Shown here: positions 25,100 to 34,120 of the stretch, one piece after another
Layout of the letters: the number at the start of each line of letters is the position of its first letter
How positions within the stretch are numbered: position 1 is the stretch's first letter
Source: Spirochaetota bacterium
GTDB lineage: Bacteria; Spirochaetota; UBA4802; JAKQUI01
Reading direction: 5' to 3'
DNA length: 64,000 bases
Assembly: GCA_029562645.1 (NCBI GenBank)
Contig: JAKQUI010000003.1
Location: forward strand, 124,001-188,000
The notes under the pieces: model-generated
Seen by the model: only the letters and a program-made list of their open reading frames with translations
What the model was told of the DNA's origin: nothing
Databases searched by the model: none
Program-made: the position numbers and the translations under genes

Positions 25100-25887
25100 G
25101 CGGCCTTTTCGCACACCTCACGGGGATACTCATCGCGGTGCAGTTTCTCACGAAGCTGCCGGTCCCGCGACTGGGTGCGCCCACGGCGCGCGATCTGGGA
25201 CGCTCCATGGCCTACTATCCCATCGTCGGTTTCGCGATCGGCGCGCTGCTGTGCCTCCTCGACCGGGCGCTGTCGATGGCGCTCTCGCCGCTTCTCACGT
25301 CGGTGCTCATCGTCACGGCCTGGGCCGCGATCACCGGCGCGCTGCACCTCGAGGGATTCGCCGACACCGCGGACGGCATCGCCGCCGGCGGGGACCGCGC
25401 GCGGACCCTCGCAGTGATGAAGGACCCCAACACCGGCGCGAAGGGCGCCGCGGCCCTCGCCTTCCTGATACTGATCAAGATCGCCGTGCTTTCCGAACTG
25501 ACGCCGGATGCGCGATCCTGGGCGCTCCTCATCGCGCCGGTGCTGTCCCGCTGGGCGATGACGGCAACCGCGGTCATCTGCCCCTATGCGCGCCCGGAGG
25601 GGGGCCTGGGGAAGGGTTTCGTCGAAGAGGCGGGCGTCGTCGAACTCGTCATCGCGTGCGCGAGCGCGATCGCCATCGGCGGTGCGCTTCTCGGTTGGCG
25701 CTTCGCGCTTCCCGCATCGGCGGCCATCGCAAGTACCGCGTTGTACGCCATCTTCATGAAGAAAAAAATCGGCGGGATAACCGGCGACACGCTGGGCGCG
25801 CTCAACGAGCTTGTCGAGACCATCGCACTGGCCTCCTTCCTTGCGCTGCCGGTGCTCGCACACACCCTTCCCGCATTTCCCGTGTAA
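25096..25887 (+). CDS. cobS: Adenosylcobinamide-GDP ribazoletransferase
   Basis: The inner-membrane enzyme that joins adenosylcobinamide-GDP with alpha-ribazole (or its phosphate). The 263-residue protein has six or so hydrophobic segments and the CobS motifs IAVQFLTKLPVP, LHLEGFADTADGI (acidic active site) and GDRARTLAVMKDPNTGAKGA, plus GGITGDTLGALNELVE near the end. It overlaps cobT by 4 nt. A HAD phosphatase gene follows after 9 nt. Confidence 0.95.
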   Translation: MSGLFAHLTGILIAVQFLTKLPVPRLGAPTARDLGRSMAYYPIVGFAIGALLCLLDRALSMALSPLLTSVLIVTAWAAITGALHLEGFADTADGIAAGGDRARTLAVMKDPNTGAKGAAALAFLILIKIAVLSELTPDARSWALLIAPVLSRWAMTATAVICPYARPEGGLGKGFVEEAGVVELVIACASAIAIGGALLGWRFALPASAAIASTALYAIFMKKKIGGITGDTLGALNELVETIALASFLALPVLAHTLPAFPV

Positions 25888-25896
25888 CGATCCGCC

Positions 25897-26700
25897 ATGC
25901 GCACGATCGTCTTCACCGATCTCGACGGCTGCCTTCTCGATCATCGCGATTACTCGTTCGACGCGGCCCTCCCCGCCCTTGCCGAGCTGAAACGCCGCGG
26001 GATACCGCTCATCATCGCAACCAGCAAAACGCGCGCCGAGGTGACGCCGATCCGCGAGCGCCTCGGGATCGACCATCCGTTCATCGTGGAAAACGGCGGC
26101 GCGATCGTCTACCCGCCGGGCGCGCATCATCTGGCCGTCGAGGGATGCGTCGACGACGACGGCGCCCGCATCGAAATCCGCGGCGCCTCGTACGACGCGC
26201 TCCGTCGATTCATCGTCGAGCACCGTGAGGAATACGGCATCACCGGCTTTGGGGACATGACGCCCGATGCGGTCGCCGCGCTCACGGGACTTTCGACCGA
26301 AGAGGCCGCCCGTGCACAAAAGCGCGTATTCTCCGAACCGTTTTCACTGGCGTATGAGCGCCGTCTTCCGGACCTCGCCAAGCGGGCGGCATCGCGCGGC
26401 CTTGCCATCCTGCGCGGCGGGCGGTTTTATCATTGTGTGGCCTCGGGACATGACAAGGGGACCGCGGCACGTGCGCTCTTGGAGCGCTATCGCGGCGCGC
26501 TCGGCGGCGACCTCAGAAGTATCGCGATCGGCGACGCCGAAAACGATCTCCCGCTGCTTCGCGCCGCCACCGACCCCGTCCTCCTGCCCCGAAGCGACGG
26601 CGTCCATATCGCCTGCGACATCCCGCGTTTGTTTCGCGCAACGCAACCGGGACCGCGCGGATGGGCCGAGGCGGTCCTGGCGCTTTGCGGCGGACGGTAG
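25897..26700 (+). CDS. HAD-family phosphatase, mannosyl-3-phosphoglycerate phosphatase type
   Basis: A 267-residue Cof-type HAD protein: catalytic FTDLDGCLLD at residues 6-15, IIATSKTRAEV as motif II, GHDKGTAARALLERY as motif III, and IAIGDAENDLPLL as motif IV. The cap resembles mannosyl- or glucosyl-3-phosphoglycerate phosphatases (YedP-like). It follows cobS by 9 nt, probably in the same transcript. No cobC-type alpha-ribazole phosphatase is in the window, so a role on alpha-ribazole phosphate is possible by position; family resemblance alone suggests an osmolyte phosphatase. Confidence 0.8.
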   Translation: MRTIVFTDLDGCLLDHRDYSFDAALPALAELKRRGIPLIIATSKTRAEVTPIRERLGIDHPFIVENGGAIVYPPGAHHLAVEGCVDDDGARIEIRGASYDALRRFIVEHREEYGITGFGDMTPDAVAALTGLSTEEAARAQKRVFSEPFSLAYERRLPDLAKRAASRGLAILRGGRFYHCVASGHDKGTAARALLERYRGALGGDLRSIAIGDAENDLPLLRAATDPVLLPRSDGVHIACDIPRLFRATQPGPRGWAEAVLALCGGR

Positions 26701-26754
26701 CCGGCGCGATACGCCCGGCATCGATCCGCTGCACGTCCAGCGGCTCCCGAAATG

Positions 26755-26785
26755 CAAGAAGGCGGGGAATATCCCCGCCTTCTTG
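26755..26785. terminator. Hairpin between convergent genes
   Basis: A perfect 13-bp stem, CAAGAAGGCGGGG (26755-26767) with CCCCGCCTTCTTG (26773-26785), closes a 5-nt loop. It lies between the HAD phosphatase and the convergent acyl-CoA dehydrogenase. No long T tract follows on either side, so it may terminate weakly or protect 3' ends. Confidence 0.65.
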
Positions 26786-26817
26786 TGTGGGTACTGCTGC
26801 GTATGCGATCGGTACGG

Positions 26818-28692
26818 CTATTCCATGAGCGCCCCGGTGTAGCAGGCATCGGACATCTTGATGACGGCGGTCTCTTCGCCCATCAGCGCCTCGATGCGGC
26901 CAAAGAACTTCGGGAACTCGGAGCCGATATAGAACTGCGCCGAGAGAACGCGGCCGCTGTAGTAGGCGGCTTCCGCATTGTCCTTCAGGAAGGCCTCGCG
27001 ATCGTCGCCCTTCTTGTCGCCCACGAGGGCCTTCATCTTGGGCTGCGCGATGGTGAGCGCCCAGAGGTGCACCCACGCCAGCGCCAGCATGTGCATCGCC
27101 TGCTGCAGCTGGGTGGCCTCCATGAACAGGTGGAGGAACTTCCCGCCGGCCATCTGCGCCTTCATCATCTCGATGAGCTCGTCGAGCTTCTTGATGCCGC
27201 GCTCCACGAGAGCGACGTATTTCTCGTCCACAACGCCCTTCGCCTTGGCGACGGTGTTCGCGATGCGGTTCTGGAAGGTCTTGTAGTTGTACTGCTCGGG
27301 GTTCATGAGGATCTTCCGCATGGTGAGGTCCATCGACTGGATGCCGTTGGTCCCTTCGTAGATCGCGGTGATCTTCGCGTCGCGCATGAACTGCTCGACC
27401 GGATAGTCGGAGCAGAAGCCGTACCCGCCGTACACCTGAATGGCCTCGGAGGCGACCAGCGTCCCCATGTCGGTGTTGCCCGCCTTCGAGATCGGAATCA
27501 GGAGCTCGGCCATGCCCAGCGCCTCTTTCTTGGTCTCGCCATCGGCCACGTGCTCGATGTTGAGCATGTGCGTGAGGAAATACGACAGCGCGCGCATCCC
27601 CTCGACATGCGACTTCATCCACAGGAGCATACGCTTCACGTCGGGGTGGTTGATGATGGTCACGCCCTTCGCTTCCGGGTTGAGCATCTGCGTGACGTGC
27701 GCGCCCTGAACGCGGTTGCGCGCGTAGGTGACGGCGTGGTTGTACGCGGTGCTCGCCAGCGCGTAGCCCTGCATGCCGACGCCCAGACGGGCCTCGTTCA
27801 TCATCTGGAACATGATCTTCATGCCCTTGCGCTCTTCGCCCAGGAGCCAGCCCTTGCAGTTCCCGTTGTCGCCGAAGGACAGCGTGCAGGTCGCGGAGCC
27901 CTTGATGCCCATCTTGTGCTCGATACCGGCGCAGGTGACGTCATTGAATTCGCCAATCGAACCGTCCGCCTTCGGGAGATACTTGGGAACCAGGAAAATG
28001 GAGATGCCCTTGGTGCCGGCCGGGTCGCCCTCGATGCGCGCGAGGACCGGGTGCACCATGTTCTTGTAATAGTCGTTGTCGCCGGAGGAGATGAAGATCT
28101 TCGTGCCGGTGATCTTGTAGGTGCCGTCGGCCTGCTTCACGGCCTTGGTCTTGAGCGCGCCCACGTCGGAACCGGCGTCGGGCTCGGTGAGACACATGGT
28201 GCCGCCCCATTCGCCGCTCATCATCTTGGGGATGTACATGTCCTTCTGCTCCTGCGTGCCGAAATTGTTCACGAGGAGCATGCAGCCGTGCGAGAGGCCC
28301 GGGTACATAAGGCAGGGGACGCTGGCGGCGCTGAAGATCTCGTTCACGGCCATGCCGATCGCGAAGGGCATGCCCAGACCGCCGATCTCGGGGGAATCGA
28401 TGGTGCCGAGGAAGCCGGCTTCGTAGAACGCGTCGATGGCGGGCTTGTAGGCCTTGGGAATTTTCACTTCCTTGGTGTCGGGATTGTAGGTGCAGCCTTC
28501 CTTGTCGCCTTCCTTGCTGGCCGGATAGATCTTCTCCACCGCGATCCGCTCGGCGAGGTTCAGGAACTCCTCGTAGGTGTCACGGTCGAAATCGGCGTAG
28601 TGCGAGTAGTCCTTGCCGAATTTTTCAAGCTCTAGCATCTCGAACAGCACAAACCGAACGTCCCTCGAATCAATTAACGGATTTAACGCCAT
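26818..28692 (-). CDS. Acyl-CoA dehydrogenase, long (DmdC/AcdX-like) type
   Basis: An FAD enzyme that introduces a double bond at C2-C3 of an acyl-CoA. At 624 residues it belongs to the long subgroup with a C-terminal extension of about 130 residues, which also includes 3-methylmercaptopropionyl-CoA dehydrogenases. Seen: MCLTEPDAGSDVGALKTKA (flavin site), KIFISSGDND, the arginine-rich NEARLGVGMQGYA helix, and ITAIYEGTNGIQSMDL with the catalytic-type glutamate. The ATG at 28692 is preceded by GAGGAGG; a frame seven codons longer is less likely. It stands alone, so the acyl chain it prefers is unknown. Confidence 0.93.
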   Translation of the reverse strand: MALNPLIDSRDVRFVLFEMLELEKFGKDYSHYADFDRDTYEEFLNLAERIAVEKIYPASKEGDKEGCTYNPDTKEVKIPKAYKPAIDAFYEAGFLGTIDSPEIGGLGMPFAIGMAVNEIFSAASVPCLMYPGLSHGCMLLVNNFGTQEQKDMYIPKMMSGEWGGTMCLTEPDAGSDVGALKTKAVKQADGTYKITGTKIFISSGDNDYYKNMVHPVLARIEGDPAGTKGISIFLVPKYLPKADGSIGEFNDVTCAGIEHKMGIKGSATCTLSFGDNGNCKGWLLGEERKGMKIMFQMMNEARLGVGMQGYALASTAYNHAVTYARNRVQGAHVTQMLNPEAKGVTIINHPDVKRMLLWMKSHVEGMRALSYFLTHMLNIEHVADGETKKEALGMAELLIPISKAGNTDMGTLVASEAIQVYGGYGFCSDYPVEQFMRDAKITAIYEGTNGIQSMDLTMRKILMNPEQYNYKTFQNRIANTVAKAKGVVDEKYVALVERGIKKLDELIEMMKAQMAGGKFLHLFMEATQLQQAMHMLALAWVHLWALTIAQPKMKALVGDKKGDDREAFLKDNAEAAYYSGRVLSAQFYIGSEFPKFFGRIEALMGEETAVIKMSDACYTGALME

Positions 28693-28957
28693 GATACAAC
28701 CTCCTCGATACAATAATTAATTATTCATCGCGCGTGAGACAGAAATAACGTTGACAAATCCCTCCACCGCCGATGGCATTCCGTCACCGATGGGGCGCAT
28801 GCTCGAAGCGCGCCCCGCACACGACAGGGGTTTTTCGAATCAAGCCTATTTTCGGGGGTGTATCTGTCAACCGGCTTTTTGCGGTTTTTCGGCCCAAGTA
28901 TTGAAAAAAGCCGGCGCAATCCCCGCATCTCCGCGTACGATCGTTCGATGGGAGCCG

Positions 28958-29902
28958 ATGTCCGATTACAAATACTGGATGGCGCTGGAACAGTCCAGCG
29001 GGATGGGACCGGCGCATTGTGCGACCGTCGCCGCCGCGCTCGAGTCGCGCTCCCTCTCCCTTGCCGACATATTCATGCTGGATGCGGCGGACCTGAAGGC
29101 CGAGTTCCCCTTCAACGAGACGATCGTCAAGGGACTTGCCGGCGCCCGCGCCATCCTTGATCGCGTCGAGCAGGATTATCTTCGCCTCATGGAGGGCGGC
29201 GTCGAGACCGTTCTATTCTTCGAGCCGTCATACCCGCCCCGGCTTCGCGACCGAATCGCGGGCGCCTTCCCCCCCATCCTGTATGCCCACGGGAACCGCG
29301 CCCTCCTGAAGGATCCGGCCATCGCCATACTCGGCGACAAGGACGTGAGCGACAAGGGAGGGGTGATCGCGCATCACGCATCCGCCGAGCTGGTGCGCCG
29401 CCGGTTCGCGATCATCAGCGGCCTGGCGCGCGGCGTGGGCCAGATCGCGCACCGCGCGGCCGCCGAGAGCGGGGGCGCGACCATCGCGGTGCTCCCCTAC
29501 GGCATGTTTCATCTGGCCATCCCGGACCTTCTCCATGAGGTGTACGATCCGGACCGGTTCCTGATCCTCTCGCCGTTCTATCCGACGACGCCCTTCACGA
29601 CCTTCAATGCCTTCACCCGCAACCGCATGATCTGCGCGCTGTCGGACGCGGTGTACATCGTGGAATCGCCCGTCGAGGGCGGCATCTTCGAGGCCGGCAA
29701 GTCGGCGCGGAAGATCGGAGTGCCGCTGTTCACCACCGAATACGCGGAGTATCCGAAAAGCGCCGCGGGGAACAAAACCCTCATCGACGAGCTGGGCGCG
29801 ATCCCCGTACGCGGTCGCCTGAAGGACAACGTGCTGCAGCCCAACCTGGACCGGCTCATCGGCGCGGCGAAATTCCCGTCATCGGCGCCGCCGGCGAAAT
29901 GA
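28958..29902 (+). CDS. DprA/Smf-like protein
   Basis: A 314-residue protein with a DprA Rossmann-like core: YPPRLRDRIAGAFPPILYAHGN (residues about 90-112), AILGDKDVSDKG, IISGLARGVGQIAHRAAAESGGATIAVLP, then FNAFTRNRMICALSDAVYIVESPVEGGIFEAGKSARK. DprA loads RecA on single-stranded DNA during transformation. The usual YP-rich stretch after the AVL motif is altered and the C-terminal winged-helix domain is not evident, so this may be a divergent paralogue. Frames upstream of 28958 lack a ribosome site; GGGAGCC precedes the chosen ATG. Confidence 0.8.
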   Translation: MSDYKYWMALEQSSGMGPAHCATVAAALESRSLSLADIFMLDAADLKAEFPFNETIVKGLAGARAILDRVEQDYLRLMEGGVETVLFFEPSYPPRLRDRIAGAFPPILYAHGNRALLKDPAIAILGDKDVSDKGGVIAHHASAELVRRRFAIISGLARGVGQIAHRAAAESGGATIAVLPYGMFHLAIPDLLHEVYDPDRFLILSPFYPTTPFTTFNAFTRNRMICALSDAVYIVESPVEGGIFEAGKSARKIGVPLFTTEYAEYPKSAAGNKTLIDELGAIPVRGRLKDNVLQPNLDRLIGAAKFPSSAPPAK

Positions 29903-30008
29903 CGGGACGCGACACGGGCCCCGCGCGCCCCGCATTCGCGCAGGGCATAATGTATTTGATTTTTTTCACGCCATCACCGAGCATGCGTTCCGGCGGATAT
30001 TTGGCACC

Positions 30009-33000
30009 ATGCACCTCTCCCTGAAAAAGAAGATCCTGATCGCCTCCCTGGTGGTAAACCTGTGCCTGTCCTCGCTGCTGGGGATCGCGCTCTACTGGTT
30101 CGCCGGCGACCAGTATTACGAGGCCTTTCTCGAAAGCAAGCTCTCGTTGGCGCGTTCCCTCGCCATGTCCATCGACGGATCGAAGCACGCCACGTTCACC
30201 TCGCTGCGCGCGATGAACGACCCCGACTACCAGCGCACCCTGCGATATCTCAACAGCGTCCGGACGAACGAGAAATACGTAAGTTACCTGTTCACGCTCC
30301 ACTACGATCCCGCGCGCGACCGCGTCTCCTACATCGTCGACAGCGACATTCTGGTCCGCGACACCGTCTGGATCACCACGGAGCACTTCGGCCTGGCGAT
30401 GACCATCGACGCGAGCGACCGCATCAGCCTGAAATACAACGAGGAGGAGCGCACGAAGGACTTCCCGGTGAAGGTGGGTGAGAAGACCGTGCCGCTGCAG
30501 ATCAGGAACGAGAGCGAGATCTGGATCGACAACAAGCGGATCCTGACCGTCGCGGCGCGCAATCCGCTGACCATCGAGACCCCCGCCGGGACGCTCAGCA
30601 GGGATCATCGGGAGCGCTACGTGGGCGCCGAGATCGGCGGCACGGCCATGCAGGTCTACTGCACCTTCTCGGCGGCGGGCGAATCGCAGAGCATCCCGGG
30701 CGAGCAGTACATGGAGTCGAAGGAGGTGGTGGAGCGCTGCAAGAGCGTCATCAGGGGACAGGCGCACACCATCGTCCGGCGCGGCCAGCAGACGAGCATC
30801 TACGGCATGAACACCGCCACCGTGTACGGGGTGATCAAGGACGCGCGGGGCGTCGCCAACGGGCTGGTGGTCTTCGAGCTCTTCGTGCGCGAGGTGTCGA
30901 ACTTCAAGCTCGCCATGGTGCGGATCGTCATCATCGCCGCTGCGGTGATCTTTCTCGTGACCCTGCTGCTGTCGAACATGCTGTCACGCTCGCTGGTCAC
31001 CCCCATTCGGCGGCTCACGGAGGGCGCCAACCGGATCCGAGAGGGCGACCTCGATCACGCGGTCGAAATGGAGCGCACCGACGAGCTGGGCGTCCTGGCC
31101 GAAAGCTTCAACAACATGGTCTCGCGGCTCAAGACCACCCAGCGCGAGCTCGCGGCGACGAACGCCGAGCTGACGCGGGCGAACCTATTGAAAGACCAGT
31201 TCCTCGCCAACACCTCCCACGAGCTCAAGACGCCGCTAAACGGCATCATCGGCATCGCCGATTCGCTCATCGACGGGGCCGCGGGGTCCGTTAACAGCCA
31301 TCAGGCTGAGAACCTGCGCCTCATCTCGCTGTCGGGAAAGCGCCTCTTCCATCTCGTGAACGACATCCTCGACTTCTCCAAGCTGAAGAACCGCGACATC
31401 AGCATCGACCCCAAGCCGGTGGACATCCGCCAGATCGCCGAGATCGTCATCATCCTGTGCACGCACCTCGTGGGGAAAAAACCGCTGCGCATCGTCAACC
31501 AGATCGAGCCGCACCTGCCGCCGGTGCTCGGGGACGAGGACCGCCTGCAGCAGATCATGTACAACCTCGTCGGAAACGCAATCAAGTTCTCGGACGCCGG
31601 GACCATCGCCATCACCGCGGCCATCGCGGGGGACAGCGTGGATGTAACCGTCTCCGATACGGGCATCGGCATCCCCGCCGATCGCTTCGAGGACATCTTC
31701 AAATACTTCGAGCAGCTCGATGCGGGGCCCGCGCGCCGATACGGCGGGACGGGCCTGGGGCTTGCCATCACCCGGCAACTGGTGGAGCTCCACGGGGGCG
31801 CGATCCGCGTCGCCTCGACCGTGGGCAAGGGATCGGCCTTCACCTTCAGCATCCCCCGCGCCGACCGCGCGCCTGCCGCCGAGGAGATCGCGCGCCCGAA
31901 GAACTATCTTGAAACGACGGCCCCGGCCCCCTCGGCGGTCGCGGCCAATGAAACACCGGCGCCCGCGCAGAAACCGAAGCGCGACGCGGTGATCCTCGTC
32001 GTCGACGACGAGCCGGTGAATGTCCAGGTCCTCGTGAACATCCTGAGCCTCGAGGGCTACCGCGTGCTCACCGCCGCCAGCGGCATGGAGGCGATCGGCA
32101 TCATCCAGGAGAAATGCCATCCGGACCTGGTGCTGCTTGACATCATGATGCCGCGCATGACCGGCTACCACGTGTGCAGCCTCCTGCGCGAGAGTTTCTC
32201 GCTCTACGACCTGCCCGTGCTGATGCTGACCGTGAAGAACCAGGTCCAGGACATGGTCGCGGGCTTCGAGGCGGGAGCGAACGACTATCTCACCAAACCC
32301 TTCGACAGGCGCGAGCTCCTGGCCCGCGTGGACACGCTGCTCACGCTGAAAAACGCGGTGTATCATCACAACCGCTTCGAGCGCATCCAGCGCGAGCTCG
32401 AGATCGCCCGACGCATCCAGAACGCCATCCTGCCCGAGACCCTTCCGGCGCTGCCGGGCCTGGACATCCAGGTCGCCTACCGACCCATGGATTCGGTCGG
32501 CGGCGATTTTTACGATTTCCACATCGTGGACGACAATCGGATCGGCATCCTGATCGCGGACGTGTCCGGCCACAGCATCCCCGCCGCGCTCATCGCCTCG
32601 ATGATCAAGATCGCCTTCTACATGCAGTCGGGACTCGCCGACGCGCCCGACCGGCTGATGCAGAGCATCCACAACACGCTCTTCGACAAGTGCGAATCGC
32701 ACTTCATCACCGCCAGCTATTCGTTCATCGACCGCCGCCGGGGAAAGCTCCTGAACGCCAATGCGGGCCATCACCCCTGCCTCATCCATCAACGGAGCAG
32801 GGACCGGATCCTGTCCGTCAAGGGCAAGGGGCGTATCATCGGCCTGCTCCCGTCGAGCGGATACGAACTCACCGAGACCGACATCGCCCCGGGCGACCGC
32901 GTGGTCCTGTTCACCGACTGCATCCTCGAATGCCGCACGACGTCCGGGGCGCTCTTCGGCGAGGAGAACTTCATGGCGCTCGTGCGCGAGTGCGCCGGCA

Positions 33001-33110
33001 TGTCGCCGGCCGATTTCGTGCGCCATGTCCCGGACCACCTCTCGCGCTGGTCCGGAAACGAGGGGCTCTTCGAGGACGACATGACCATCATCGTGGTGGA
33101 CGTGAAGTAG
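30009..33110 (+). CDS. Hybrid histidine kinase with receiver and SpoIIE phosphatase domains
   Basis: A 1033-residue membrane signalling protein. Layout: TM at residues 9-29, an extracytoplasmic sensor to about 300, TM at 302-324, HAMP to about 375, HisKA with phospho-acceptor H404 (SHELKTPLNG), HATPase with NLVGNAIKFSD, DTGIGIP and GGTGLGLAI, an Ala/Pro linker, a receiver at about 660-778 with D711 (LVLLDIMMP) and K in YLTKPF, then a PP2C-like SpoIIE domain at 811-1033 with GGDFYDF, ADVSGHS and FEDDMTIIVV. The kinase can probably phosphorylate its own receiver and so gate the Ser/Thr phosphatase. No anti-sigma antagonist gene is adjacent. Confidence 0.93.
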   Translation: MHLSLKKKILIASLVVNLCLSSLLGIALYWFAGDQYYEAFLESKLSLARSLAMSIDGSKHATFTSLRAMNDPDYQRTLRYLNSVRTNEKYVSYLFTLHYDPARDRVSYIVDSDILVRDTVWITTEHFGLAMTIDASDRISLKYNEEERTKDFPVKVGEKTVPLQIRNESEIWIDNKRILTVAARNPLTIETPAGTLSRDHRERYVGAEIGGTAMQVYCTFSAAGESQSIPGEQYMESKEVVERCKSVIRGQAHTIVRRGQQTSIYGMNTATVYGVIKDARGVANGLVVFELFVREVSNFKLAMVRIVIIAAAVIFLVTLLLSNMLSRSLVTPIRRLTEGANRIREGDLDHAVEMERTDELGVLAESFNNMVSRLKTTQRELAATNAELTRANLLKDQFLANTSHELKTPLNGIIGIADSLIDGAAGSVNSHQAENLRLISLSGKRLFHLVNDILDFSKLKNRDISIDPKPVDIRQIAEIVIILCTHLVGKKPLRIVNQIEPHLPPVLGDEDRLQQIMYNLVGNAIKFSDAGTIAITAAIAGDSVDVTVSDTGIGIPADRFEDIFKYFEQLDAGPARRYGGTGLGLAITRQLVELHGGAIRVASTVGKGSAFTFSIPRADRAPAAEEIARPKNYLETTAPAPSAVAANETPAPAQKPKRDAVILVVDDEPVNVQVLVNILSLEGYRVLTAASGMEAIGIIQEKCHPDLVLLDIMMPRMTGYHVCSLLRESFSLYDLPVLMLTVKNQVQDMVAGFEAGANDYLTKPFDRRELLARVDTLLTLKNAVYHHNRFERIQRELEIARRIQNAILPETLPALPGLDIQVAYRPMDSVGGDFYDFHIVDDNRIGILIADVSGHSIPAALIASMIKIAFYMQSGLADAPDRLMQSIHNTLFDKCESHFITASYSFIDRRRGKLLNANAGHHPCLIHQRSRDRILSVKGKGRIIGLLPSSGYELTETDIAPGDRVVLFTDCILECRTTSGALFGEENFMALVRECAGMSPADFVRHVPDHLSRWSGNEGLFEDDMTIIVVDVK

Positions 33111-33118
33111 GAATCGCG

Positions 33119-34024
33119 CTACAGCTCGAAGGTGCGCAGGGCCGAGACCGTGAAACCGTAGAACCGGTCGTCGCCGTCGCGCTCCATCGACTCTGGAACC
33201 ACGTGGCTTCTATTGTATTCGATGCACTTGAGATGCTGGTAGCGGATGCCGACGGCGATGATGGTCCGGGCGCCGGAAAAATAATACGCGAGCGAAAAAT
33301 CGCCGTTCCCGCCCCACTGCACCATGTCGGCATGGTGCACCGTCACGCCGTTCTTGTCCACCCCGTTCTCGTCCTCAAACCGTTGCGTGCAATAGGCTGT
33401 TGATTTTTCATTCGAGACGCCCGTCACGTAAATGCCGGTAATGTTCATGAACAGGAAAAGATCGCCCGACAGACCGACCGAGAAGCCGATGCCGCCGCCG
33501 GGTCCCGCCAGGATTGTGTAGTCAAGGATATGGCGATATACGATTTTCCCCCTGGACCGTATCTCCCAAAAGCTTTTTTCGTACTGATATCCCATCACCT
33601 TGACTCCGGCGAACAGCTTCACGTGCTTCGATACGGCGTAACCCGCCGTGGTGTCGGAATCGTACTTGAAGGCCTTCTCGCGCAGTTTGACATCGCTCTC
33701 CCGATCGTAGCTATACGCCTCATATTCGTTCACCTCGGCATTGCCGGCGATAAACCTGGTCGAAATCGACCAGTCGCCAAGGCCAAGGGAGATAACGGGC
33801 CCGTACATCAATAAGCGGGTTTTATTGTCGTTGCTGAGGTCCGTTTCCGTCTTCGTGGTATCGTTGTAGAAGCCGTTCCACCACGCGTACCAGGAGACGG
33901 CGCCCACGGTGAGATCCGCCGCCGGCGACGCCGTCCTGAACGCGGGGACAAGGCACAGTACTGCCATCGCGATCAGGATCAAACGAACGCCATTCCTCCC
34001 GCCAAAACCGCTGTTCTTTTTCAT
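33119..34024 (-). CDS. Exported beta-rich protein, probable outer-membrane barrel
   Basis: A 301-residue protein with a signal peptide (MKKNSGFGGRNGVRLILIAMAVLCLVPAFRTASPAA). The rest has many alternating aromatic strands (LFAGVKVMGYQYEKSFWEI, FSLAYYFSGARTIIAVGIRYQHL) and ends RTFEL. About 10-12 strands are likely. No family is recognised. The ATG at 34024 is chosen because it starts the signal peptide; a TTG eight codons earlier is also open. It converges with the hybrid kinase gene (8-nt gap) and appears monocistronic. Confidence 0.65.
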   Translation of the reverse strand: MKKNSGFGGRNGVRLILIAMAVLCLVPAFRTASPAADLTVGAVSWYAWWNGFYNDTTKTETDLSNDNKTRLLMYGPVISLGLGDWSISTRFIAGNAEVNEYEAYSYDRESDVKLREKAFKYDSDTTAGYAVSKHVKLFAGVKVMGYQYEKSFWEIRSRGKIVYRHILDYTILAGPGGGIGFSVGLSGDLFLFMNITGIYVTGVSNEKSTAYCTQRFEDENGVDKNGVTVHHADMVQWGGNGDFSLAYYFSGARTIIAVGIRYQHLKCIEYNRSHVVPESMERDGDDRFYGFTVSALRTFEL

Positions 34025-34120
34025 GTCTGGTATGTATACGCGATGCAACGATGACTAAAAGGAATGGCCGGTTCTGCGAAAAGTCAAGAAACTTTGAGGG
34101 AAAAAGCGGAATCGCGAAAC

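Noticed and set aside
26513-27622. A 369-residue minus-strand frame overlapping the acyl-CoA dehydrogenase
   Set aside because: Same strand but other frame as a gene with flavin and catalytic motifs; composition is Arg/Gly/His rich without domains.
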